Position numbers and translations under genes: made by a program. A stretch of DNA of 64,000 nucleotides. Source: JAHEEL01 sp963700375. GTDB lineage: Bacteria; Actinomycetota; Acidimicrobiia; Spongiisociales; UBA5794. The notes beneath the pieces were generated by a model. The model saw only the letters and a program-made list of their open reading frames with translations. It did no database searches and was not told the origin of the DNA. The stretch covers positions 766,686 through 830,685 of the forward strand of contig CAVOXF010000006.1 in NCBI GenBank assembly GCA_963700375.1, read 5' to 3'. Below are positions 53,667 to 62,650 of the stretch, in pieces (position 1 is the stretch's first letter; the number at the start of each line of letters is the position of its first letter).

Positions 53667-54592
53667 GACCGCCCCCCGTCGCCGTTCCCATTCTTGGAGA
53701 GGCTCGCGAGTTCATCCCCATAGTGGCGGAGAAACAAGTCCTCAAGGGTGGGAGGTGTGCAGGTGAGCATGAGGATTCCGAAGCCAGCGAGGTGCGTGAT
53801 CAGATCACCGAGAAGCTGTCCGTCCACCTCGAAGGCGGCCCCGTCGGCGTCAGTCTCAAGGTCGTACACCCCGGTCCTGCCCTGCAGCCCGGTGATGGGG
53901 CGGGTCGTGTGGATATGGACCGACGTCCGCGTGAGGTGGCGCATCTGGTCGAGGGTGCCCGTTTCGACGATCTTCCCCCTGCGGATGATGCTGACGCGAT
54001 CGCAGAGCGCCTCGGCCTCGGCCAGAATGTGGCTCGAAAGGAGCGCGGTCCTCCCCTGCCCCACCCTTTCCTTCACCACGTCCTGGAACACGGTCTCCAT
54101 GAGCGGGTCGAGGCCGGAGGTCGGCTCGTCGAGGAGGTACAGTTCGACGTCGGAGGCGAACGCCGCGATGATCGCGACCTTCTGCCGATTGCCTTTGGAG
54201 TAGCTTGAGCATCGCTTGCGCGGGTCGAGCTGGAAGCGCTCGATCATCTCGTCGCGGAGCCGACGGTCGAGCCCACCCCGAAGGCTGGTGAGGAGGTCGA
54301 TCGCCTCTCCCCCGGAGAGGTTCGGCCAGAGGTTGACGTCTCCCGGGACGTAGGCGAGGCGCCGATGGAGCGCGACGGCGTCGCTCCATGGGTCGCCGCC
54401 GAGGAGTCTCACCTCCCCCGCATCCTTGCGAAGCAGTCCAAGAAGGGTCCGGACGGTCGTCGACTTCCCCGACCCGTTCGGCCCGAGGAAGCCGTGGATC
54501 TCGCCCGGGTTGACGGTCAAATCGACGCCGTCGAGCGCGACCGTCGTGCCATAGTGCTTGACCAGACCCTTCATCTCGATTGCCGCATCCAT
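53663..54592 (-). CDS. ABC transporter ATP-binding protein
   Basis: A 309-residue ABC ATPase: Walker A GPNGSGKSTTVR, Q-loop YVPGDVNLWPNLSGGE, signature SYSKGNRQKV (deviates from LSGGQ, as in some drug exporters), Walker B ELYLLDEPTSGLDP, H loop LSSHILAEAE. ATG after GGAGGG. Co-transcribed with the 12-helix permease and facing a TetR gene across a 120-bp control region. Confidence 0.9.
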   Translation of the reverse strand: MDAAIEMKGLVKHYGTTVALDGVDLTVNPGEIHGFLGPNGSGKSTTVRTLLGLLRKDAGEVRLLGGDPWSDAVALHRRLAYVPGDVNLWPNLSGGEAIDLLTSLRGGLDRRLRDEMIERFQLDPRKRCSSYSKGNRQKVAIIAAFASDVELYLLDEPTSGLDPLMETVFQDVVKERVGQGRTALLSSHILAEAEALCDRVSIIRRGKIVETGTLDQMRHLTRTSVHIHTTRPITGLQGRTGVYDLETDADGAAFEVDGQLLGDLITHLAGFGILMLTCTPPTLEDLFLRHYGDELASLSKNGNGDGGRS

Positions 54593-54712
54593 GGCACCCT
54601 CCCTATGAGCGAGCGATTCACCATCTATCTGATAGTAACTTTCTGTTGACACTAACTTTCGTGGCAGTCATTGTCAAGTGCAAGTCAATGTCAGTTCTGA
54701 TATGCTGGTCGC
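54593..54712. promoter_or_regulatory. Divergent control region of exporter and TetR
   Basis: Contains CATTG (54669-54673) and CAATG (54686-54690) arms around a 12-base spacer and a direct repeat TAACTTTC at 54633-54655. TATGCT (54701-54706) is a plausible -10 box for the tetR gene. Expected site of TetR binding. Confidence 0.45.
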
Positions 54713-55318
54713 GTGAGTGAAGACACCCCCGTCGTCGGGATGCGCGAGCGAAAGCGACACGCCGCGATGCGTCTCGTCCAGGAAGTCGCCCTCGATCTTT
54801 TCGACGCCCACGGATACGCGGAAGTGACCGTGCAACGGATCGCCGCAGCATCGGACGTCTCCCTCAGTTCCGTCTACCGCTACTTCGGAACGAAGGAGCA
54901 CATCGTTCTCTGGGACGAGAACGACCACATCTGGTCCGCACGCATTCCGCAGGGGCTTCGCAACCACCCGCCGCTCGAGTCGTTGCGATTCATGGTGGAT
55001 GCTCTCGTCTCCGGGGTCCTCAGGAGCGACCAGGCGCGCCTCCGCCGCAGGATCAGTCTCATCATGAGGGAGCCCTCCGTTGAAGCCGCCTCTGCCCTCC
55101 AGGCCTACCGAGCCGCCGAAACGTTCGGCACGGCAGTCTCCGAGGCGCTCGACCGCGAGCACGGCGACCTTGAGGTCCAGTTGTTCTCCCATGCGATCGT
55201 GGGCGCGATCGTGGGCGGACTCCACCACTGGTACGAGAGCGCATTCACCACGCCGCTAGAGACGATCATGCGCCGCGTCGCCGCGTCGTTCGAACGCGGA
55301 TTCGGCCTCGCCGACTGA
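54713..55318 (+). CDS. TetR-family repressor
   Basis: A 201-residue regulator: helix-turn-helix RLVQEVALDLFDAHGYAEVT, VQRIAAASDVSLSSVYRYFG, TKEHIVLWDENDH; ligand-binding C-terminal domain with SLIMREPSVEAASALQAYRA and the C-terminal helices VGAIVGGLHHWYESAFTTPL. GTG start. Divergent from the ABC exporter, which it probably represses until a substrate drug binds. Confidence 0.9.
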   Translation: MSEDTPVVGMRERKRHAAMRLVQEVALDLFDAHGYAEVTVQRIAAASDVSLSSVYRYFGTKEHIVLWDENDHIWSARIPQGLRNHPPLESLRFMVDALVSGVLRSDQARLRRRISLIMREPSVEAASALQAYRAAETFGTAVSEALDREHGDLEVQLFSHAIVGAIVGGLHHWYESAFTTPLETIMRRVAASFERGFGLAD

Positions 55319-55330
55319 GGGTCGACACGG

Positions 55331-55362
55331 TGAGCCAAGCGGGACTCGAACCCGCAACCGAC
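55331..55362 (-). tRNA. tRNA 3'-end-like fragment (T arm and acceptor)
   Basis: On the minus strand: GTCGGTTGCGGG, TTCGAGT, CCCGCTTGGCTCA, i.e. a perfect T stem GCGGG/CCCGC with loop TTCGAGT, then TTGGCTC plus a discriminator A. No matching 5' half (GAGCCAA) follows upstream, so it is a partial tRNA, as left by an integrated element at an att site. Confidence 0.5.
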
Positions 55363-55399
55363 GGGCTACGAGGCAGACCGCTACTCGCCCGTGAGCCCT

Positions 55400-55671
55400 A
55401 CCGAATTCTCTGAGTGCAACGTAGGTACCGCTTCTGGATCCTCTGTCGATCAGTACTCTGCCTCGGCGGGCGTGTGCACCCCACCGTTCGTTTGACACAG
55501 ATTCGACACGGTGCACACTCGGATCGAGCCTCGGCATGCGTCTCGACCAGAGAGCGACGCAACGCCCCGTGGCGATTCGGGCAAGATCTCCCGAGCCAAC
55601 GCATCTTCTCGAAAGCGTCGCCAACGCGCTCGTACTTGGTTCGGCCCTATCGCTCTTGCCAAGAAGCGTCG
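55400..55671 (+). repeat. Hairpin-repeat array G
   Basis: Cores at 55553, 55614 and 55665 (steps 61 and 51), + orientation (AGAGAGCGACGC, GAAAGCGTCGCC, AAGAAGCGTCGCGAC). The last unit runs into the truncated lipoprotein gene. Confidence 0.6.
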
Positions 55672-55863
55672 CGACACGGTGTTGGTTGTCAATGGTGTCG
55701 TGGGCGCATCGGTGGGCGGGATGGCGGTCGATAGCACCTCTATTGCAGGGACAGTTGTCTCAGTCGCTGCAGGTGCTGGCGCTGTGGTGGTGGTCGTTGC
55801 GTCCACGCTGCATGCGGACAGCGACAGCAGAAGAACGGCGATCACCGGACCGGTTCGACCCAC
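55664..55863 (-). pseudogene. Truncated lipoprotein gene (N-terminal part only)
   Basis: From an ATG at 55863: signal peptide TGPVIAVLLLSLSACSVDAT with lipobox LSAC, then a Thr/Pro-rich linker (TTTTTAPAPAATETTVPAIE, PPTDAPTTPLTTNTVS). After that the frame enters the hairpin-repeat sequence and no longer looks like a natural domain. The C-terminal domain has evidently been lost at the repeat junction. Confidence 0.6.
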
Positions 55864-55888
55864 GCGCCCTCCTCTCGCTTTGTTGGTA

Positions 55889-57800
55889 TCAGTTGAGGTT
55901 GAAGTCGCCGGCTACGGGAAGCCAACCCGGACCGGCGCCCGTCCACGTGAACTGGGAATCCGCGTTGCCCTGCGTCAAGTCGTGCCGGAAGTAGAACACC
56001 AGGTTCGAGGGGCGGAACAGACCCGGCGTGTCTGCACCATCCACGATCCCCCAGTCACCCGCCACAAACCGGTCACCCGGATCACCAAAGTAGAACTGCC
56101 CGTCTGCGATCCCCGTCGACAACGTGTTTCGGTAGTAGAAGAACCCCGACGACTCCCGATGCAACCCGACCTCATCGATCCGATCACCGTCCCAATCCCC
56201 CACCACCGGCCTATCACCCTGGTTACCGAACAGGAACGAATAATCCGCCGCCCCCAACCCGCCGCCATCCTGACCCAACGCGTTGATGATGTAGAACCGC
56301 GCCTCAGACGGCCGATAGATCGACAAGGTGTCACACCCGTTCCCGTTGAAATCACCGGCAATCGGTACATCACCCGGGTTTCCGAAGAAGAACGTCAAAT
56401 CCGCGATGCCCTGCGTGTTGGAGTTGCGCAGATACGCAAACCCATCCGACTGGCGGTACAACCCGGGTGTGTCCTCCCCGTCACAGTCCCAATCCCCCAC
56501 AAACGGATAGTCGCCAGGATTTCCGTAGTAGAAGCCGGTCACCACCCCCGTGGTGTTGCGCAGGCGCCACATCCCCGATCCAGGATCCACCAACCCCACC
56601 GTATCCGGCACACCAATCTCGATCGTCACCGTCGCAGTGTTCGACACGCCCGAACGCGTGTCCTTCGCCCGATACGTGAACGAATCCGACGTCGACGCCG
56701 ACCCGTCGTGCTCGTAGACGAACGTCGTCACCCACTTGTTCGTGATCGCTCCGTGCTTCGGCGATGCCACGATCGACTCGAGCATGAGTCGGTCGCCGTC
56801 GGGGTCGGAGTCATTGGCCAACACTTCGATCGTCACGGTCCCGCCGCGCGCGACACTCGCCGTATCATCAACGGCGACCGGCGGGCGGTTCACCGACTCC
56901 CACCCGCCATACTCTTCGTCCTTGGGATGGTCGGTCAGATGCCCCGGATTCGAACCGTCCGGATCCACCATCCACAAGTCCTCGTCACCATCCCATGAGG
57001 TGAACAAGATATGACGCCCATCCGGTGACCACGCCGGGTCGCTCTTCGACACCGACGTCGAATTCGTGAGCCGTCGCTGATTCGAACCGTCGGCATTCAT
57101 GACATACAGATCCGGAGAGATCCCGCCCCGCTTCCACAGGAACGCGATCTGTTTGCCGTCCGGCGACCAACAGGGTTCGTACGGCCACGACGAAGCGTCG
57201 TCCGTGAGCCTCGTAGCATTGGACCCGTCGGGATCCATCACATAGACATCCGAAGACCCGCTGCGGTAGGACACGAACGCGTATCTTCGACCCGTCCGGC
57301 GACCACGCCGGGTCAAACGCGGTCGTACCGGGGGCCTGGGACGTCAGGTTGGTCTTGCCGGATCCGTCCGCTCTCATCACCCATACGTCCCAGTCGAAAC
57401 TGCCGCTCTTCTGCCTGGCGTAGACGATCTGCTCCCCGTCGGGTGACCAGTCCGGGTTCTCATTCCAGAAAGCATCGCTGGTGAGGTTCTGTTTCCCGCT
57501 GCCGTCTGTGTTCATTACCCAGATGTCGGCGCTACCGGCAGCATCCGACGTGTAGGCAATCTGCGAACCGTCCGGCGACCACGCCGGCGCTGTATCCGTC
57601 GCCGAATCCGAGGTCAGCCGCGTCCACGCGCCACCGGAGAAGCTCCGCGTGGAGATCTCTCCGTAGGCGTGATCACGGTCCGACACGAAAACGATTCTCC
57701 CCACCGCACCCGGCACAGTGGCCTCGGCCGTTTCCGGCACGATGGCCACCCCGGCGAACGTCAGAACAAGCACGGTGAAAAGAGCCAGCATCCTGCGCAT
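55889..57800 (-). pseudogene. Secreted TolB-like/FG-GAP-like protein, frameshifted
   Basis: Start ATG at 57800 with signal peptide (RRMLALFTVLVLTFAGVAIV). Residues 30-250 are WD40/TolB-like beta-propeller repeats (AWSPDGSQIAYTSDAAGSAD; PDWSPDGEQIVYARQKSGSF). At about 57283 the frame fails; the other frame resumes with YAFVSYRSGSSDVYVMDPDG and CWSPDGKQIAFLWKRGG. It continues into a Cadherin/Ig-like segment (VTIEVLANDSDPDGDRLM) and five FG-GAP-like blades (YGNPGDYPFVGDWDCDGEDT) to a stop at 55889. The blades are paralogous to those of 439-1836. Two bases are missing or one is extra. Confidence 0.8.
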
Positions 57801-58307
57801 GGCATCCCCCTTCTCAGACCTGGGATCGGATACCCCAACAATCCCCCGCCCACCCCGGCACGCCAGGGCACAACGCCCCCTTTTCCCAACCACGGCCACG
57901 GCTCCCAGAACACAACAGACCACCCCAAGCCAGTGACGCGGACACCCAACACGTCAATCCCCCCGCCCATATCCGCTGTGACTTCGGGCGATCGTTGCAG
58001 CGCTCCTTCTTGAAAGCGTCGCGATGCGGGTCCCGCCTCGTCCGGTAATGACGGTTCCATCAAGAAGCGTCGCGAATCGTGGTTCCACAGCTTCGCAACA
58101 CCACCCACATCATCGCATCGCGACACACCCAGCCGGTTATGGGCGGTGTCTGAACACCAATTCTGGGTGAAGACTGCGAGCGGTCCTTGACCCATTCGCT
58201 TCTCAAGTGCAAGCAACAAGGTGTTCTGATCAGGGCCGGAAGCGACTCCACCACTCGCCCGTGGGTGCGGAAGGCCAACACGGGCTGCGGATAGCTCCCT
58301 CGGCAAC
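57801..58307 (+). repeat. Composite repeat: palindrome halves, IS30-like end and two hairpin units
   Basis: 57963-58146: CCGCCCATATCCG, CTGTGACTTCGGGCGATC, GTTGCAGCGC, hairpin units at 58015 and 58066 (51 apart, AAAGCGTCGCGATGCGG and AGAAGCGTCGCGAATCG), then CACACCCAGCCGG and the right half TTATGGGCGG. The outer halves are those of the REP-like palindrome. Rest of the gap shows nothing. Confidence 0.75.
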
Positions 58308-59388
58308 CTATCCGAGCGGATCTGGAATCGGATGCTCGAGGACTTGTGACCAGGTGAACGAATGGTCCCAGTACGGTTTCACAGTGAACGCCTCGTTCGT
58401 TGTTGTGTACAAGTCCACCCAGGCAACGGTTTTGTGATCGGCGCCCTGATCCCTATGCACGTCAATGGTCATCTTCATCCAAGACGTGATCGTTGCGGTC
58501 TCGTCGAACGGAACCTCGCCATAGGTAGTGACGCCGTCCAACGTCGCGCACCCCATCACAGCTACGCCCGACATTGCAAGCTCGACCGGGATTGACCCCC
58601 CGACGTACCACCCATCGGCTTCCATCGGCCACCAGTCCTCAACAGGGAGGCCCCAATCCGACGGCGGCGTCTCAGAAGTGACGGCTTTCCGAATAGGAAG
58701 TTCCTCGAAGGTCCCACGGGCGGTCCCGGAGAACGCCTCGGGCGATCCGAGGCACAGCGTTTCCTCGTCGCCATTCTCGCTCGTATGCGAGGTCGAAACT
58801 CCCGGAAACCATCATCGCTTCGAAGTCGAGCACTATGTCGAACGTCCCTCCGGAAAGCTTCGGCGTTGCCAGCGGTGGTAGGTCGCCCTCCGCTTCCGGC
58901 GCGGGCCAGATCTGGAAGAAACTCGATACGTACTGGTCGGAGACCTCCGTGTCCTCGGCCCCAACATCTACATGGACCTCGATCGGTGCGTAGGCCGCAC
59001 CATCCCCTTCGGCTGGTGGGGACGGATCTCCTTCAACACCGGGGTCCGAGTCGCTCGAAGGAGTGCCCTGGCCGGTGACCGTGGCGCTCGGTTCCTCGCT
59101 GCCGCTGGTCGGTTCGCTTGACCCAGCACCCTGGTCGGTAACGGCTGACTCGGTGCCCGAGGCGTCGAGCGACTCGGAGCCGCTCGCAAAGAGATCCAGC
59201 CGAGTGATGACCACAAAGAGGAGCCCGAATGCAGCCGTGAGAATCAGCCCCGACCAGAGGATGTTGAACATGCAGGACCCTGGCTTCCTGCGACCATCGG
59301 ACGGTCTGAGATCGGATTCCATCGCCCGGCGATGAAGGTCCACGACCTCTTCTTCCGGACTGAGGCTACGATCGCCGTCGTCTGCCAC
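58308..59388 (-). pseudogene. Single-pass membrane protein of unknown function, frameshifted
   Basis: From a GTG at 59388 (GGAGGT upstream): an acidic cytoplasmic N-terminus, one transmembrane helix (FNILWSGLILTAAFGLLFVV), a Ser/Glu/Pro-rich stalk and an outer domain. Near 58780 the frame fails; a one-base shift restores ENGDEETLCLGSPEAFSGTA, then WGLPVEDWWPMEADGWYVGG and MSGVAVMGCATLDGVTTYGE to a stop at 58308. The joined protein looks continuous. No family recognised. Confidence 0.65.
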
Positions 59389-59523
59389 TGACTCGACCTC
59401 CAAGAATGAGGCATTCCCGTTCTGGCTCGATCACAGGGCTACACCGCCATGACTCCAGGCGGCGACGAACCGAGGGCCGAGCCATGGCGTACGGTAGCGG
59501 ACGAGTACCACCCGCCCATATCG

Positions 59524-60739
59524 GCTGTGATTTCAGGTGGTCGTTGCATCACCTTCTGGCGAGAGTTGTTGTCTCGTATGGAGGTGAGCGGTGCGGAGAT
59601 TGTCGGAGTCAAAGGCTCAGTTGCAGGTTTGAGGCGGGTGAGTCGTTGCGGTCGATCAGCCGCGGGTTGGGTCGGCCGCCGTCGACGATCCGAACCCATG
59701 TCGTGTCGGCGGGGTGGAAGCGGCCGGTCCCTGCTGGGGAGTGGTCGCCGCAGCGTCTGTCGTTTGCGGAGCGTGAGGAGATCTCTCGTGGAATTGCTGC
59801 TGGTGTGTCGCTGCGCTGTGTTGCCCGCCGGCTGGGGGAGGGCTGCATCGACGGTGTCTCGCGAGGTCGCTGCCAACGGCGGCCGCCTCGGGTATCGAGC
59901 GTCGGTGGCGCATACAGCGTCGCGGGCATCGAGCTCGCCGGCCGAGCCGGCGAAGCTGACGATGAATCCCCGGTTGCGTGCGGTGGTGGAGGCCAAGCTC
60001 AACGAGTGGTGGTCGCCGACACAGATCTCGTCGTGGCTCGTCGACGCATACCCTGGTGACGAGGAGATGCGCGTGTCACACGAAACGATCTACCAATCAC
60101 TCTTCGTCCAGGGCAGAGGCGCTCTCCGCAAGGAGTTGTGGCGCTGTCTGCGCACGGGCCGCGCCGCGTGCGACGCCCCCAAGGCCGTGGAGCGTCGACG
60201 AAGGGCCAGATCCGTGACATGGTCTTGATCTCGCAACGGCCCGCACAGGTGGAGGACCGGCGGTGCCGGGTCATTGGGAAGGCGACCTGATCATGGGCAA
60301 GAACCAGACAGCGATCGGGACGCTCGTCGAACGCTGGTCCCGCTACGTGATGCTGTTCCCACTCCCGGACGGCAAGGATGCCGAGTCGGTCCGGATTGCC
60401 CTCGAAGCGACCGTCAAGCGCCTCCCCACCCATCTCTGGGAATCGTTGCCATGGGACCAGGGCAAAGAGATGGCCCAACACGCCCAGTTCACGGTCGATA
60501 CCGGTGTCCAGGTCTACTTCTGCGATCCTAAGTCGCCATGGCAACGCGGAAGCAACGAGAACACCAACGGCCTGTTGCGCCAGTACTTCCCGCTAAAGGC
60601 ACCGACCTGTCCGTCCACACCCAAGACGATCTTGATGCTGCGGCACACTCCCTCAACGGTCGGCCTCGACAAACCCTCGGATGGATGACACCATCAGACA
60701 AACTCGCCGAAGCGTTGCAATGATCACCTGAAACCGCAG
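59524..60739 (+). mobile_element. IS30-family insertion sequence
   Basis: A 1216-bp element with 24-bp terminal inverted repeats matching at 20 of 24 positions (left CTGTGATTTCAGGTGGTC and right, inward, CTGCGGTTTCAGGTGATC, then TTGCA). Outside lie CCGCCCATATCGG (59511-59523) and CACAGATGAGCGG (60740-60752), i.e. the two halves of the REP-like palindrome, so it inserted exactly at the palindrome centre. Confidence 0.85.
59560..60723 (+). pseudogene. IS30 transposase, multiply frameshifted
   Basis: The IS30 reading is spread over several frames: helix-turn-helix GESLRSISRGLGRPPSTIRT, then ASTVSREVAANGGRLGYRAS, WWSPTQISSWLVDAYPGDEE, and the DDE domain (Asp in GHWEGDLIMGKNQTAIGTLV, Asp in LPWDQGKEMAQHAQFTVDTG, Glu in RGSNENTNGLLRQYFPLK), ending NGRPRQTLGWMTPSDKLAEA and LQ. 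At least three frame changes (about 59850, 60190-60260, 60600) mean it is inactive as read. Confidence 0.8.
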
Positions 60740-60901
60740 CACAGATGAGCGGTCCGGACGGTCACATCAGATCACGGTTGTTGCCGGAGGTGGGCGTCGG
60801 GCAGATGCGAGAAGGCCCGCACCTCGACGGGTCCCACGCCGTCACTTCCAGTGCCTTCGCTGATGTCGAGTCCGGGCAAAGAAAGTCGGCGCCAATCCTT
60901 C
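60740..60901. other. Short gene-free stretch
   Basis: After the right palindrome half, no gene or repeat is evident up to the small gene at 60902. Confidence 0.4.
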
Positions 60902-61120
60902 TCATGCCCCCTCGACATGTGGGTCAATGTTGCGCTCTTCGAGGTAGTGGTTGTAGCGAATCCATGCCTCTGAACCATTGACGAGACGTACTTTGCCTGC
61001 GGGAGATTGAATGGTGAGGTCGCCATTGTCATGGCGCACCGCCTCTCGCAAGACCTCGTCAGCTGGTCCATGCAAGTAACTTCCCGTGCTTCCGTGAATT
61101 TTGTCGTCGTGGTTCGTCAT
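60902..61120 (-). CDS. Small hypothetical protein
   Basis: A 72-residue protein (MTNHDDKIHGSTGSYLHGPA, DNGDLTIQSPAGKVRLVNGS, NHYLEERNIDPHVEGA), predicted beta-rich centre with helical C-terminus. GGTGG lies close upstream of the ATG. No family recognised. Confidence 0.5.
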   Translation of the reverse strand: MTNHDDKIHGSTGSYLHGPADEVLREAVRHDNGDLTIQSPAGKVRLVNGSEAWIRYNHYLEERNIDPHVEGA

Positions 61121-61413
61121 ACTTCCACCTTACGCCTCACAACGTACCCCCCAATGATCAGCCGTGTGCAAGCCGCCCGCCCGGTGTCGGCACCTATGGG
61201 CGCTCCGACTTTCGGATACGACGGTCGGACTGAACGGCTGTTGGTGGCTCGATGGTCCTTGTCCCCTGAACAGGTGCCGATGCACGAGCCGCTTCCGGAA
61301 GGAGGAGAGCTCTGGATCCGTGCATCTGTGTAGGCGTGTCGCCCACTGGGCGTTGCCAAGGGTCTACTGAGGTGAGAGGGACTGGGGTGATCGGGGACAG
61401 CATGGGAGGATTC
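61121..61413. other. Gap with a REP-like palindrome
   Basis: At 61175-61203: GCCCGCCCGGTGTCGG then CACCTATGGGCGCTC, an intact palindrome copy. Otherwise no gene; the promoter of the lipoprotein gene downstream must lie here. Confidence 0.5.
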
Positions 61414-62065
61414 ATGAAGAGAACCATTGTCGCCAGCAGTGCGATCCTTGCGTTGGTTGTGGCTGGCTGTTCATCGAGCGACCCGACCGCATCCGAGGAG
61501 TACCAGGCGCTCGAACAAGAACTCGTCGCGGCAGAGCAACAGCTTGCCGAGACAGAGCAGGCACTCGCGGAGGCACAGCAGGATCTTGGAGCGGATCAGG
61601 CGGAGATGGACATCCTCGCCAGCGAAGAACGAAGCCCTTCGGCTCGCTCACGAAGCGGCCCTTGCGACTCAGGAGACGATGCTGGCCATCATGGAGGATC
61701 CGGCATCATTCGGCGACGAGGACGAGGTTCTCGATCTACTCGACTCGATGGCGACTCCAGGTGTCGTCAGCGGGGATCTTGCGTGGGGAGGCACTTCCAC
61801 CGGCATCTGGCGGACAGGTTGGCGCAACACCCTGTTCGGAGGCACAGACGCCACCATCCGTACGTGGAAGACGTGGCTGTCAGACGACGGATCCGTTGGT
61901 GGGTCCTTGTGGACCTGGACTGGAACTGCCCAGAACGGTAAGTCTTTCAGCATCGAGGGGCTCGAACTCAGCCGGTTCAATGAGAACGGTCTGTACACCG
62001 AGGTTGTGATGCTCTACCCCTACGAGAACAATGAGGTCCACCGGCGGTTCAGGGAGGGCAACTGA
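61414..62065 (+). pseudogene. Lipoprotein with coiled coil and SnoaL-like domain, frameshifted
   Basis: Start ATG at 61414 after GGGAGG. Signal peptide TIVASSAILALVVAGCSSSD with lipobox VAGC, then a coiled coil (ALEQELVAAEQQLAETEQAL, AEAQQDLGADQAEMDIL). At about 61628 the frame fails; a one-base shift restores ALRLAHEAALATQETMLAIM and a SnoaL/NTF2-like domain (WTGTAQNGKSFSIEGLELSR, NENGLYTEVVMLYPYENNEV) to 62065. Otherwise a typical surface lipoprotein. Confidence 0.75.
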
Positions 62066-62153
62066 CGGACTCGCTTTCCCGTGCCACCGAGATCAGCGCT
62101 CGGCAGACACGCCGAGGAGGCGATCCCGACCACTCGAGTACCCGCCCATATCG

Positions 62154-62650
62154 GGCTCTCCTGCTGTATGTGTGGGTTAGTTTCGGCCTGGGGAGCCGTG
62201 GTGGGTGGCTGCCGAGGGCGAGTAGTGCGAGGGCGATGAGGGATTCGGGTCCGTGGAACGCGAACGCGATCCGAGTGGCAAGCGGATCTTGGTGTCGGCA
62301 CTGGGTCCGTGGGGGATCGGCTTTGATGAAAAGCGGAGCTGTGCAGGCTTTGAGAACTTGCCGACGTCGCCGACCGGCACCTCGGCCATAGCCGGATGAT
62401 CGACGGCCGCAACGACTCGGTGCCCTGGCGCTAGGTCGTACTGACACGACGACTGTGCTGGCGTGATCGACGTGGACGCCTTCGACAACGGTGCGCGCCA
62501 ATGCAGACGCGTTGTCAAACTCCGCTGTTCTGCACCCCGTTGTGCGTCCTTTGCTGTCGAGCCTTTGGACAGCGCGAAACCGTACAAGCAGAACAGGGTG
62601 CAGCCGCGCCAAACCCTCTCCAAACCACCCACACATACAGCAGGAGGGCC
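62154..62650 (-). mobile_element. ISL3 deletion derivative (MITE-like)
   Basis: 497 bp with intact inverted repeats (GGCTCTCCTGCTGTATGTGT and, inward from the right, GGCCCTCCTGCTGTATGTGT) and an exact 8-bp duplication CCATATCG at 62146-62153 and 62651-62658. On the minus strand it joins the transposase N-terminus (ALARTVVEGVHVDHA) to its C-terminus (LIALALLALGSHPPRL), losing about 900 bp of catalytic sequence. It inserted into a REP-like palindrome (CCCGCCCATATCG/GCATCCATGAGGG). Confidence 0.85.

Noticed and set aside
55331..55420. Complete tRNA gene
   Set aside because: No complementary acceptor 5' strand or sensible anticodon stem upstream of the T arm; only the 3' part can be supported.
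4361..58072. Hairpin arrays as an integron cassette array (attC sites)
   Set aside because: No integrase gene, no GTTRRRY/RYYYAAC core pair, genes between units face both ways and are operonic, and units occur in multiples without cassettes between them.
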